Assembly (NCBI GenBank): GCA_039832905.1
Contig: JBDOLX010000095.1
Span: 1 to 60,863 of the forward strand
Source: Desulfurobacteriaceae bacterium
GTDB taxonomy: Bacteria > Aquificota > Aquificia > Desulfurobacteriales > Desulfurobacteriaceae
Length of the DNA stretch: 60,863 bases
Reading direction: 5' to 3'
Part shown: piece by piece, positions 35,075 to 43,576 of the stretch
How the letters are laid out: each line of letters opens with the position of its first letter
Numbering within the stretch: the first letter of the stretch is position 1
Notes under the pieces: generated by a model
Told to the model about the DNA's origin: nothing
Seen by the model: the letters and a program-made list of their open reading frames with translations, nothing else
Databases searched by the model: none
Program-made: the position numbers and the translations under genes

Positions 35075-36339
35075 ATTTTCTCTTTGATTAGTGAAGGTTT
35101 AGGAACTTTCTTTTCGGATATTCTAAAGGCTTTTAGAAACTTAGATGTAAATATTTTTGAGTTACCTTCGTTATATATTATTTCTCCTACTGGTTCTCCT
35201 TCGTTCACAAGATCGCCCACTTTTTTGTAAAACCTTAGTCCTGCAGAGTAGTCTATAGTTTCTTCTGCTTTTTTCCTTCCGCCTCCCATTTCAGTCAAAA
35301 GGTACCCAAGATCCTATCCATCTATTGAGGCTATGTATCCCCTTTTATCAGAAAGAATTTCTTTTCTATTTTTTGCTTTTTTTAGTTCTAAACTTCCCCC
35401 AAGATATTCAACCCAGTTAACGAACCTATCTACAGCTTTTCCAGAAAGTATTATCTCTTTTGCTTTCTCTTTTCCTTTGTTAAAAGTAGCTGTATTTGTT
35501 AATTCACATAAATACCCTGCTAAAGAAGTTGTAATTTCTAAAAGGTCCTCCTCTATGTCTCCAGATAAAGCTTTTATAGACTCTTCTACTTCAAGGGCAT
35601 TTCCAGCATATCTTCCCAGAGGTTGTCCCATCTCGGTTATCAAAGCTCCAGCTTTTTTGCCATAAAGCCTTGAGACATTAACAAGGCTAGTTGCTAATTC
35701 TTTTGCGCTTTTTAAATCTCTCATAAATGCTCCACTTCCAACTTTGACATCAAATACGATAGCTTCCGTGTTTACAGCAAGCTTTTTACTTAGAATACTT
35801 GAGACTATAAGAGGAATGCTGTCTACTGTAGAAGTAGCATCCCTTAGAGCATATATCTTCCTATCAGCAGGAGCAATTTCTTTTGTTTGGGCAGATATTG
35901 AGAAGCCAAACTTTTTTAGAACATCTTCTATTTCTTCTTTTGTTAATTCAACCTTCATTCCGGTGCTTTCAAGTTTATCAATGGTTCCACCTGTAAATCC
36001 TAAACCTCTTCCAGCAAGGAAAGGAGCTTTAAATCCCATTTCCGCTAAAACGGGTGCAAGAACTAAGGAGACTTTATCCCCGATACCACCTGTACTGTGT
36101 TTGTCTACTATTGTTCCATCAACTTGAAGGTTTATTGTTTCTCCACTCCTTAGCATAGATTCTGTAAGGTAAAGAGTCTCTTCATAGGAAAGGCCGTTAA
36201 AGTAGATTGCCATTAGAAGGGCCGCCATTTGGTAATCAGAAACTTCTCCAAAAACGTAAGAATCGACAATAAATGCGATTTCCTCTCGGGAAAAGTTTTC
36301 TCCTTTCTTTTTCTTTTCTATAAGTTCTTTAAAAAGCAT
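35071..36339 (-). pseudogene. deoA: Thymidine/pyrimidine-nucleoside phosphorylase interrupted by an in-frame TAG
   Basis: Codons 1-341 encode the catalytic domains: DKHSTGGIGDKVSL, AGRGLGFTGGTIDKLES and APADRKIYALRDATSTVDS are intact. A TAG at 35314-35316 follows SIDG. The same frame continues DLGYLLTEMGGGRKKAEETI to TAA at 35071, which is the standard C-terminal PyNP domain that closes over the active site. So a single codon separates two parts of an otherwise normal protein of about 422 residues. The enzyme cleaves thymidine or uridine with phosphate. A TTG just upstream of TEMGGG could in principle start a separate short peptide, but the DLGYLL part shows that the two are one gene. Cause: nonsense mutation, suppression or sequence error. 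Confidence 0.88.
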
Positions 36340-36349
36340 TGTTTTTCCT

Positions 36350-36973
36350 TTATGCTATTGAATACATAAAGTAAATCAAACCTCTAACCATTGGTGCAAG
36401 TATCCAGCTTAAGAAAGGGCTTATTACGAGGATAATTAAAATAATTGGTCCATAAGGTTCTATTTTCTTGTAAGTTAAATAAAGTTTGGGAGGAAGGATT
36501 GCCTCAAGGATTTTGGAACCGTCAAGAGGAGGAATTGGCAGTAAGTTGAATATTCCAAAAGCAACGTTTATAAATACGCTGTATTTGAAGATTAAAAATA
36601 AGGGTTCTGCAATATTTGGGGGTAGAACAGTAAAAGGAAAATACTTGATAAAGAGAATACTTACAAAGGCACTTAAGAAATTTGAAAATGGACCTGCAAA
36701 TGCAACAAGAATTTCTCCTAAATTCTGGTTAACTCTTGTGAAGTTTCTTGGATTTACCATTACAGGTTTTGCCCAACCAAAGTGAACAAGCAAAAGAGCT
36801 AAGAAACCGATAATATCTAAATGAGCAAAAGGATTTAATGTTAACCTTCCTGAAATTTTAGGAGTTGGGTCTCCAAGTTTATAAGCTACAAATCCGTGAG
36901 CAAACTCGTGAACGGTAATAGCCCAAAGAATAGCAGGTAGCGATATTATCAGGTTTTGAAACCAATCTATCAA
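36350..36973 (-). CDS. Site-2 protease-like membrane metalloprotease (M50 family)
   Basis: The product has 207 residues, nearly all in membrane helices. The zinc motif HEFAH is at residues 22-26 and the third ligand is in NLLPIPPLDGSKI. The short form without PDZ or CBS domains belongs to the YwhC/YydH-like group of M50 proteases. Known members cleave transmembrane regulators, but the substrate here is unknown. The start is TTG, five bases after AGGAGG. Confidence 0.88.
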   Translation of the reverse strand: MIDWFQNLIISLPAILWAITVHEFAHGFVAYKLGDPTPKISGRLTLNPFAHLDIIGFLALLLVHFGWAKPVMVNPRNFTRVNQNLGEILVAFAGPFSNFLSAFVSILFIKYFPFTVLPPNIAEPLFLIFKYSVFINVAFGIFNLLPIPPLDGSKILEAILPPKLYLTYKKIEPYGPIILIILVISPFLSWILAPMVRGLIYFMYSIA

Positions 36974-36983
36974 CCTGTCCTCC

Positions 36984-37592
36984 TTATTTTAAAGGTTCTT
37001 CTACAACTTCTCCGTAAGGTTCAACTTCTGTAAATATTTGTCCTTGGAACTTGAAAAACTTGCACCTTGGGTCAAGCCAGCAGTCTGGTGGAAGACCAGC
37101 TTTTACACAAGTTTGAGATAAGAATTCTCTTTCATCCCATCCCCATTCAACAGGGACCTGCGGAAGTAGTAGTCCTGCTGCCATGCCGTACCTTACGATG
37201 AGTCCATCTCTTCCCACTTTTATAGCTTTTGGAAGTTCATCTGGTAGAACGTTTAAGGCTTGCGGAGGAGTTAAGACTGTAGTTTCCACAGTTAAGTTAG
37301 GAAGTTCCTCTAAGTTTACAGGATAAAATCTTGGATCTCTTGTTGCTGCAGAGATTGCAGCGTCAATCGTTGCAAAAACTAAAGGCATTATCGGTTCCGG
37401 ATACCCAATACAGCCTCTCAAGTTTTGTGATGGATATGTTTTCAAAGTGACAAAAACTCCCCTTTCTTCAAAAAGGGTTTCAGGAGTATTTGCTGGAGGT
37501 TCTATTTTTATTCCTTTTCTTAAGTATTCTTCTATAGAAGATCTTGCGAGTTTTACTAAGAATTTTCCTTCTTGTAAGTCTAAAAGTTTCAT
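36984..37592 (-). CDS. AMMECR1-domain protein
   Basis: The product has 202 residues. The AMMECR1 signature LRGCIGYPEP is at about 59-68, and the conserved SAATRDPRFYPV and PVEWGWDEREFLSQTC regions follow. The molecular function of the family is unsettled; in many bacteria it accompanies MEMO1-like and radical SAM genes, which are not adjacent here. The ATG follows GGAGAAATA. Confidence 0.93.
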   Translation of the reverse strand: MKLLDLQEGKFLVKLARSSIEEYLRKGIKIEPPANTPETLFEERGVFVTLKTYPSQNLRGCIGYPEPIMPLVFATIDAAISAATRDPRFYPVNLEELPNLTVETTVLTPPQALNVLPDELPKAIKVGRDGLIVRYGMAAGLLLPQVPVEWGWDEREFLSQTCVKAGLPPDCWLDPRCKFFKFQGQIFTEVEPYGEVVEEPLK

Positions 37593-37616
37593 TATTTCTC
37601 CCTGAAAGTGTTTAAC

Positions 37617-37988
37617 CTATTTAAATATAAGTCTAAAAAGGTTCATTCCTAAAATAGTAGCCATTAAGCATGAGGTAACGTTAAGAAAAATATTAAGAAT
37701 GGCCTTTTGATATACACCTTCTTGAATTAGAACTACCGTTTCAAAACTAAAGGTTGAAAACGTTGTTAAAGCCCCTAAAAAACCTGTAATAAAGAAAGCT
37801 TTCCACTCTGGGGCTATTACGTTCTCAAATAGCATTACTAGAAAACCTATTAAGAAACTTCCAATAACGTTTACTCCTAAAGTTCCAACTGGAAATGAAA
37901 TTCCAAAAAGTTTTTGCAAAAAACCAGAGATTAAAAAACGAAAAATAGCTCCGAAGAAACCTCCAAGTCCAACGTAAAGGAGAGTCAT
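37617..37988 (-). CDS. crcB: Fluoride channel FluC
   Basis: The product has 123 residues with four membrane helices. GGFFGAIFRFLISG, LGVNVIGSFLIGF with the sodium/fluoride-path asparagine, and GFLGALTTFSTFSFE with the phenylalanine/threonine/serine track are typical. It exports F- as a dual-topology dimer. The ATG overlaps the TGA of the 2PGK gene. No fluoride riboswitch was seen, since the gene is internal to an operon. Confidence 0.94.
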   Translation of the reverse strand: MTLLYVGLGGFFGAIFRFLISGFLQKLFGISFPVGTLGVNVIGSFLIGFLVMLFENVIAPEWKAFFITGFLGALTTFSTFSFETVVLIQEGVYQKAILNIFLNVTSCLMATILGMNLFRLIFK

Positions 37989-39145
37989 ACTTTTACTCCT
38001 ACCTCTTTTATGAGCTGACTTGTAATTATTTCTATAGCTTTCTCTCTTGTCTCGTCAAAGTCTATGTTTTCTATTACCGGTATATTCTTTTCTAGTGCTG
38101 TTTTATAAAGAAAATCTTGAATTAACCTTATTGCTTTAAAATTTCTAAGGTATTTCTTGCTTGTTCTTTGGGAGGTTTTCTCTCTTGTTCTAAACCTGCT
38201 TTTGTGTATTTCTTCATCAAGAGTGGTTAGTATAAGATGGATGATGTAAGCTCTACCTTTTAGCTTTTCAAAAATTCCTGGTATCAGATGGATTCCTTCT
38301 ACTATTAAGCTTACGTTTTCCTTAATTGCTCTATTTATTACAGCTTCAATACCTGTGAGAACTTTTTCTGTTTGGTCAAGAAAACCGTAAATAATCTTTT
38401 GTTCTTTATCCAAACTTGCGAACTTGTAGATTACATCTCCAGTTTCATAACTTGAAACGTGAATTGAAGGGACAAGCTCTCGAGATACCATTCTTCTCAT
38501 TACTTCTCTAATTGAATCTGTTGAAGCCATTCTGTTTATTTCTAAAATTCCAGCAAGTTCCGCAGCAAGCTTGGATTTTCCAACTCCTGTTGCTCCACCA
38601 ATCAGAATTATTATGGGGTTTTGTAATTCTTTTATCTTTCGCCAGAGGATATATCTCTGAGCATACTCTTTTCCTAGTCTTTTTTTTAGGAACTGGCTTG
38701 TTAAATCTCGGAGCTCTGCTCTTTTTATTCTAAATTTACCTTTCTCTTGCAGGTAATCGGCTATTTCCTTAGCGATTTCAAAAGCTTGTTGAACATCTAT
38801 TCCTGTTGAACGTATGGAACCTGCCAAGATTCCGCGAGAAAAAGGAACAAAAGTTTTTCCATCTTCTTCAGCAACTAAAATTTCCCTTTCCTCAACAAGT
38901 TGCTTGTACTTTTCTGCGATTCTTTTGCCATGAGAAATTTTCAAAAGCTTGTAAACCAATCTAACAAGTTCGTTAGAGTGAATAGTTCCTTGAAAGCTTG
39001 AAGCTACTTCGTCTGCCAATTTGTAAGCATCATCTACCGAAAGTCCTGCTTTTGTTAATGATCTTACAAGAACTCCCCGAGAAAAGGGATACTTTTCTCC
39101 AGAACTATCTATTACATAACGTTTCCTTTTTCGCTTCCCTTGCAT
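37985..39145 (-). CDS. 2-Phosphoglycerate kinase with two ATP-cone domains
   Basis: The product has 386 residues. Two ATP-cone modules occur in tandem: about 8-80 (KRYVIDSSGEKYPFSRGVLV) and about 86-172 (DGKTFVPFSRGILAGSIRST). A P-loop kinase domain follows with Walker A GGATGVGKSKLA, then STDSIREVMRR, VSSYETGD, LIVEGIHLIPG and a lid with RFRTREKTSQR. This matches archaeal 2-phosphoglycerate kinase (cyclic 2,3-bisphosphoglycerate pathway in Methanothermus), usually described with a single cone. cDPG synthetase is not nearby, so its role in a bacterium is open. It overlaps mltG by about 40 bases. Confidence 0.82.
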   Translation of the reverse strand: MQGKRKRKRYVIDSSGEKYPFSRGVLVRSLTKAGLSVDDAYKLADEVASSFQGTIHSNELVRLVYKLLKISHGKRIAEKYKQLVEEREILVAEEDGKTFVPFSRGILAGSIRSTGIDVQQAFEIAKEIADYLQEKGKFRIKRAELRDLTSQFLKKRLGKEYAQRYILWRKIKELQNPIIILIGGATGVGKSKLAAELAGILEINRMASTDSIREVMRRMVSRELVPSIHVSSYETGDVIYKFASLDKEQKIIYGFLDQTEKVLTGIEAVINRAIKENVSLIVEGIHLIPGIFEKLKGRAYIIHLILTTLDEEIHKSRFRTREKTSQRTSKKYLRNFKAIRLIQDFLYKTALEKNIPVIENIDFDETREKAIEIITSQLIKEVGVKV

Positions 39146-40136
39146 TTCTTACTTTCCTGATTGCTTTTAAATGTTGATTATAACTTTTTGAGAATATGTG
39201 TCCTTTGCACTTTGCAACAAAATAAAGATAGGGAGTTTCCTTTGGATACATAGCTGCTTTTATTGAACTAAGAGAAGGGTTGCAGATAGGTGTTTTAGGA
39301 AGACCTTTTATGTAATAAGTGTTATAAGGAGAAGCGATATTGGTGTCCCCTTTATGGAGTTTATCTTTTTCTACTCCTTTCATTTTGTAAGCATAAAGAA
39401 CTGTTGGATCGCACTGAAGTTTCATTTTTCTTTTTAATCTATTGTAAATAACGCTTGCAATTATTGGTTTTTCTTCTTCTAATGAGGTTTCCTTTTCAAC
39501 TATCGAAGCAACGATGAGTATCTTCTCTTTGTTAATCTTTCCCAAAGCATCTTTTACAAGCTTTAGAGGCTCGTAGTTATCAAAGATGTTTTTTGTTTTC
39601 CTTTTAAAGTTTTCTACTGCTAGCTTTATTATTTCTTTACAGCTAGCGTCTTCATTTACATAATAGGTATCTGGAAAAATAAATCCTTCTAGGAAAGGAA
39701 TTTTTAAGTTTTTTAGGAAAGCACTATCTCGTGAAAGTTTTAGAACTTCTCCTTTTTTACAAAAACCTTTCTGGCTCAAGAGTTTATCAATTGAAAATAT
39801 GTCATCTCCTTCTTTAATTGTTATCTTGACAAGACAAGGAGAACCGGTAGAAAGTTCCTTTAAGATCTCTAAAGGGGAAAGCTCTCCTTCCAATTTATAA
39901 CAACCAGCCTTAATCTCCGCGTTACTAAACTTTGTGTAAATATAAAGAGGAATTTCATTTTCTATAACCTTAGTTTCTTTTAATTTTTTTATAACAGATT
40001 TTACAGTTTCGTTTTTTTTAACTTTTAGTTCAAGATTTACTTTTTTCTTTTCTGTAAGTGAATGGTAAAAATAAAAGGTTGATAAACCACCTATAAAAAC
40101 TGTTATTACAAGGAATAGGGAAAAGAACCTTGTCAT
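39105..40136 (-). CDS. mltG: Endolytic murein transglycosylase MltG
   Basis: The product has 343 residues. One N-terminal membrane helix (about 5-26) anchors a LysM-like segment (about 35-100) and the YceG catalytic domain. The catalytic glutamate is in ASIVEKETSLEEEKPIIASV, and YNRLKRKMKLQCDPTVLYA and SPYNTYYIKGLPKTPICNPS follow. MltG cleaves nascent glycan strands and sets their length. The ATG overlaps the previous TGA (ATGA). Confidence 0.95.
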   Translation of the reverse strand: MTRFFSLFLVITVFIGGLSTFYFYHSLTEKKKVNLELKVKKNETVKSVIKKLKETKVIENEIPLYIYTKFSNAEIKAGCYKLEGELSPLEILKELSTGSPCLVKITIKEGDDIFSIDKLLSQKGFCKKGEVLKLSRDSAFLKNLKIPFLEGFIFPDTYYVNEDASCKEIIKLAVENFKRKTKNIFDNYEPLKLVKDALGKINKEKILIVASIVEKETSLEEEKPIIASVIYNRLKRKMKLQCDPTVLYAYKMKGVEKDKLHKGDTNIASPYNTYYIKGLPKTPICNPSLSSIKAAMYPKETPYLYFVAKCKGHIFSKSYNQHLKAIRKVRNAREAKKETLCNR

Positions 40137-40705
40137 TCCTTAAGTTTTCCCCAAACGTAAAGGAGTCTTTGAAATGCCGTTATATTTGAAAGGATAGCTA
40201 AAATAAAAAGTGTGTAGTGTAAAAGTCCAGAAACTAATCCAAATAAAATTAGGAAAAATCTTTCTGGTCTTTCAAGTATTCCTACTTTGCAGTCCAGTCC
40301 AAGCCCCTCAGCTCTTGCCCTTGCATAGCTTGTAGAAAATGAACCTACTATTGATAAAAGAGAAAAGAAGAATAAAACAAAGTCCTGTTTATAAAAACCT
40401 AGAACTGCTAGCCCCATTAGTGGGAAAAAATCTGCGTATCTATCAAGGAATGAATCTAAAAAAGCCCCAAACTTTGTTGTTTTTCCGTTTATTCTTGCTA
40501 CTATACCGTCAAGCATATCGCAGAGACCAGAAAGAACGAAAAATAAAATACCTACATTTAAGCTCTCTATCCCTATGAAAACTCCGGAAAGGAGAGAGAA
40601 GATAAAACCTAAAACGGTAATAACGTTTGGAGAAACTTTTAACTCTTTAACCAGTGGTTCCAAAACTTCTTGAACTTTATTCTTTAATCTTGTGGAACTA
40701 ACCAT
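40133..40705 (-). CDS. CDP-alcohol phosphatidyltransferase
   Basis: The product has 190 residues with several membrane helices. The catalytic CDP-alcohol motif is complete: DMLDGIVARINGKTTKFG followed by AFLDSFLDRYAD. It makes a phospholipid head group; the substrate (glycerol phosphate, inositol phosphate or other) cannot be told from sequence. The head of this operon (CDP-alcohol transferase, mltG, 2PGK, crcB) faces the acidic-protein gene across about 75 bases. Confidence 0.88.
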   Translation of the reverse strand: MVSSTRLKNKVQEVLEPLVKELKVSPNVITVLGFIFSLLSGVFIGIESLNVGILFFVLSGLCDMLDGIVARINGKTTKFGAFLDSFLDRYADFFPLMGLAVLGFYKQDFVLFFFSLLSIVGSFSTSYARARAEGLGLDCKVGILERPERFFLILFGLVSGLLHYTLFILAILSNITAFQRLLYVWGKLKE

Positions 40706-40781
40706 AAGCTTTAAACCTTTAATTTGGCTTTTTGCATTTTTGAAATTATACTATCTACAACACCTTTTAAAAGGAGAAACT

Positions 40782-41156
40782 ATGGAAGAAAGATTAACGA
40801 AAGAAGAGCTAATAGAAGTGATGGCCGCATTAATGGATGCTGAAGGATTTGAGCTTTATGAGCCTGAAGGAGATGAAGAATATTTACCAGACTTTTTAGC
40901 TGTTTTCTTTGATGAAGATGGGGAACAGAGACAAATAGCAGTTCAAGTGGAAGACTGCCAAACGATTTTAACCCCTGAGGCTGAAGCTAAGGCAAAGACG
41001 ATTGCAGAGCATTGTAGAAGGTCAGGAGAAGGATTTATCTTTTCCGTTCCTTTAGAGTGTGAGAAGCTTGGAAAGGAAAAGTTTGATGAATGGGGACTTT
41101 CAGATGTTGCCGAATTCGTTCCAATAGGAATCGAGTTTGAGGAAGAAGAGGAATAA
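40782..41156 (+). CDS. Small acidic cytoplasmic protein of unknown function
   Basis: The product has 124 residues when started at the ATG after AAAAGGAGAAACT; the open frame extends 30 codons upstream, but that part has no good start signal. It is very acidic (for example EPEGDEEYLPDF and an EEEEE tail). It contains two cysteines (VEDCQTI and AEHCRRSGEG). The middle, with FLAVFFDEDGEQRQIAVQVE, reads as a compact alpha/beta domain. I do not recognise the family. It is cotranscribed with the radical SAM gene 21 bases downstream. Confidence 0.7.
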   Translation: MEERLTKEELIEVMAALMDAEGFELYEPEGDEEYLPDFLAVFFDEDGEQRQIAVQVEDCQTILTPEAEAKAKTIAEHCRRSGEGFIFSVPLECEKLGKEKFDEWGLSDVAEFVPIGIEFEEEEE

Positions 41157-41177
41157 AGGTAGATAGAGAACTCGAAG

Positions 41178-42095
41178 ATGGATAGATATTTTTCCTATTC
41201 ACAGTATCTAAGAAAGCTTTTTGGAGAAAGGGTCTTTAGAGTTACTGTTGATGCAGGGTTTACCTGTCCAAATAGGGACGGTTCTAAGGGGAAAGGGGGA
41301 TGTATTTACTGCTATGCGGGGTCGGATTACGACGAAAGTAAAAGGCTAAAAAGTGTTAGAGAGCAGATTTTAGAAGGTATAGAAAGGGTAAAAAGACGCT
41401 ATAAGGCAAAAAAATTTTTGGTTTACTTTCAGGCCTATACTAACACTTATGCACCTATTGAAAAGTTAAAGCCACTATACGACATAATTAAGGAGTTTCC
41501 AGAAGTTGTTGGACTTATTGTTGGAACTCGTCCTGACTGTGTTCAGGATGAGGTTTTGGAACTTATTAATTCCTACACGGATAACTATCTTGTTTGGATA
41601 GAGTATGGGCTTGAGAGCTCTCACTTTAAGTCTTTAAGGTGGATGAATAGAGGTCATGGAGTTTCAGATTTCATAGATGCCGTTTTAAGAACGAGAAAAT
41701 ATACAAAGATAAAAATTTGTGCCCATATCATATTAGGACTTCCAACTGAAGATTACGAAGACATTATGGAAACTGCAGACTTTCTGGCAAGTTTAAAAAT
41801 TGATGGAGTAAAACTTCACCCCTTGCACGTTATAAAGAACACTCCACTAGAAAAAATTTACCTTTCTGAAAAGTTTGAACTTTTATCCTTAGAAGAATAC
41901 GTGAAATTGGTTGTTGATTTTATAGAAAGACTCCCAAAAGATACAGTTATCCAAAGAATTACCGGAGAAGCTCCTCAAGACCTTTTAATAGCCCCTTCTT
42001 GGTGTAGTCATAAAGAAAAGATGAAAGTTATAGAACTTATAAGGAAAGAGTTTGAAGAAAGGGATACTTTTCAGGGTGCAAAGTGTAGATTTTGA
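41178..42095 (+). CDS. Radical SAM protein, TIGR01212/YhcC-YtqA family
   Basis: The product has 305 residues. The unusual spacing of the radical SAM cysteines, FTCPNRDGSKGKGGCIYCYA, defines this family. YFQAYTNTYAPIEKLK, VWIEYGLESSH and HIILGLPTEDYEDI are also family features. The substrate is not clear to me. A TATAAT sequence immediately follows the stop and could be a -10 element for the downstream region. Confidence 0.85.
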   Translation: MDRYFSYSQYLRKLFGERVFRVTVDAGFTCPNRDGSKGKGGCIYCYAGSDYDESKRLKSVREQILEGIERVKRRYKAKKFLVYFQAYTNTYAPIEKLKPLYDIIKEFPEVVGLIVGTRPDCVQDEVLELINSYTDNYLVWIEYGLESSHFKSLRWMNRGHGVSDFIDAVLRTRKYTKIKICAHIILGLPTEDYEDIMETADFLASLKIDGVKLHPLHVIKNTPLEKIYLSEKFELLSLEEYVKLVVDFIERLPKDTVIQRITGEAPQDLLIAPSWCSHKEKMKVIELIRKEFEERDTFQGAKCRF

Positions 42096-42319
42096 TATAA
42101 TATTCCCAATTTTAGTTCTTTGAAAAGTGAATAAGGTCAGGAAGGGCTTGGAAGAAGGGAAGTTGGCCTCCATTCTAAAGTTTGGATGAATAGAGTATTG
42201 GCTTTCAAGGTTTTGAGACCTGTTTGGCGATAGATGTTTAGGCTGAATGTTTATTAGATTTATATAGAAAACTTAAATTTTGGAGGCGTTGATTTTCAAT
42301 GTCCCATTCTAAGACCTCT
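42096..42319 (+). other. Non-coding stretch before the CRISPR array (candidate leader)
   Basis: No ORF with a plausible start is seen in these 224 bases. TATAAT occurs at its left end without a good -35. A G-rich stretch (GGTCAGGAAGGGCTTGG) and a T/A-rich part just before the first repeat are present. By position it is the leader of the array, because the degenerate repeat lies at the opposite end. I find no tRNA here. Confidence 0.4.
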
Positions 42320-42672
42320 CTTGAAATGCCCTAAAAAGTGGAAGGGATTGCGACTCTTTCGGATCAACAAGATACGGTTTTCCTGTCCAAATTCTAATCA
42401 ACTTGAAATGCCCGAAAAAGTGAACGGGATTGCGACTTCCAGAATTCCAGTATAACTTCTGTATATTTTTCCTCTCCCTCATTAGCTTGAAATGCCCTAA
42501 AAAGTGGAAGGGATTGCGACACCTCAAGAACAGAGTTTCTGCTAAACTCCGCTGTATAGATTCTGCTTGAAATGCCCTGAAAAGTGGAAGGGATTGCGAC
42601 TGTCTCTGCCAATATTCTAATATCACTTCTGAATATCCTTGAAATGCCCTGAAAAGTGGAAGGGATTAAGGA
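42320..42672 (+). CRISPR. Small CRISPR array: five 35-nt repeats, four spacers, no cas genes in window
   Basis: Repeats start at 42320, 42402, 42486, 42566 and 42638. The consensus begins CTTGAAATGCCCT and ends GTGGAAGGGATTGCGAC; the last eight bases ATTGCGAC resemble the 5' handle of type I/III crRNAs. The CCCT/AGGG arms can form a short hairpin. Spacers are 47, 49, 45 and 37 nt, longer and more variable than usual. Repeat 2 has paired changes (CCCG/CGGG). The fifth repeat loses its last five bases (GATTAAGGA), so transcription is presumably left to right. No cas gene is within 18 kb on either side. Bases 42673-42789 hold no recognisable feature. Confidence 0.8.
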
Positions 42673-42789
42673 AAAACTCCTAAAGTTCTTATTAGTATTG
42701 CTGTTAGAACGCTAAAAGAGATTAGTTAGTGAATAATTTCTTTTTCCTTGCTACTTTCTTCTTCTAACTCTTTGACCAATAATCAAAAA

Positions 42790-43203
42790 TTACTCCCTAT
42801 GATAAGGACTTCCCCTTATTATCTCAAGAGCTCTAAATATTTGCTCCAATAGAACAATTCTTGCAACATCGTGTTGAAGGGTCATTTTGGAAAGAGAGAG
42901 GAGGAAGTTACTTTTTTCCTTTACTTCTTGGGATAGACCATCAGCACCACCTATAAGGAAGGTTAAAAAAGAGTGTTTTTGAACGAAAGAGGCAAACTCA
43001 AGGGAAGTCATTTCTTTACCTCTTTCGTCAAGGGCAACAATGAAACCTTTCGCTTTTTCTAAAAGTTTTCTTCCCTCTTCTTCTTTAGTTCTTTGTTTCT
43101 TAACTTCAATGATTTCTAAGTTCTTAATCCGTTTTAGGTAATAGTCTTGGGCTTCTTCAAAATGGGAGGGAATTTTCCCAGCAGCTATAACTCTAAGTTT
43201 CAT
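42790..43203 (-). CDS. rlmH: 23S rRNA (pseudouridine1915-N3)-methyltransferase
   Basis: The product has 137 residues of the SPOUT family. It methylates pseudouridine 1915 in helix 69 of 23S rRNA. The N-terminal MKLRVIAAGK is followed by VALDERGKEMTSLEFA, the SAM-knot FLIGGADGLS and the C-terminal RALEIIRGSPYHRE. The ATG overlaps the rsfS stop (ATGA) with GAGGAAAG upstream. Confidence 0.97.
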   Translation of the reverse strand: MKLRVIAAGKIPSHFEEAQDYYLKRIKNLEIIEVKKQRTKEEEGRKLLEKAKGFIVALDERGKEMTSLEFASFVQKHSFLTFLIGGADGLSQEVKEKSNFLLSLSKMTLQHDVARIVLLEQIFRALEIIRGSPYHRE

Positions 43204-43565
43204 AAACTTTCCTCTGGTAAAAGTTCTGAGACTTCAACTCTTGGGGCATCCATCCATAGAGTTTCGAGGCTGTAAAGTTCTCTAAACTCTGGTTTAAATA
43301 TGTGAACAATAATATCTCCATAGTCCATCAGTATCCAGTTGGCAGTTTCATAACCTTCAAAACTTAAAGGAAGAATTCCAGCGTCTTTTAGCTTCTTTCT
43401 TATTTCGTCTGCAATGGTTCTTGCGTGGGTGTCTGAAGTAGCTGTAAAAACTACAAAGTAATCTGCAAGGGTTGTAAGGTCTTTAAGATTTATGATTACA
43501 GGATCTTCTGCTTTCTTATCTAAACCTGTTGAAACTATTAGTTTTAGCTTCTCTAAGGTATCCAA
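43200..43565 (-). CDS. rsfS: Ribosomal silencing factor RsfS
   Basis: About 121 residues when started at the TTG preceded by AAAGGAGGAAAAG, giving LDTLEKLKLIVSTGLDKK, the normal RsfS N-terminus. An ATG 13 codons earlier lacks a ribosome-binding site. DYFVVFTATSDTHARTIADE, GYETANWILMDYGDIIVHIF and FRELYSLETLW are conserved. RsfS binds L14 and blocks subunit joining during starvation. Confidence 0.95.
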   Translation of the reverse strand: MDTLEKLKLIVSTGLDKKAEDPVIINLKDLTTLADYFVVFTATSDTHARTIADEIRKKLKDAGILPLSFEGYETANWILMDYGDIIVHIFKPEFRELYSLETLWMDAPRVEVSELLPEESL

Positions 43566-43576
43566 CTTTTCCTCCT

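Noticed and set aside
35071-35298. Independent 75-residue gene started by TTG
   Set aside because: It is the C-terminal PyNP domain of deoA in the same frame, and conserved residues continue upstream of the TTG to the TAG.
40692-40781. 30-codon N-terminal extension of the acidic protein gene
   Set aside because: The extension is hydrophobic, overlaps the divergent gene start, and a strong AAAAGGAG site precedes the internal ATG at 40782.
42110-42160. GGTCAGG...GGAAG...AAG stretch resembling the apical loop of bacterial SRP (4.5S) RNA
   Set aside because: The flanking bases are not complementary and the conserved AGCAG side of the symmetric loop is missing, so I do not call an SRP RNA.
42309-42626. 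Open frames of 72-105 codons on the minus strand across the CRISPR repeats
   Set aside because: They arise because the repeat unit is free of stops; the translated repeats (for example PLFRAF) copy the DNA repeat and have no start signal or homology.
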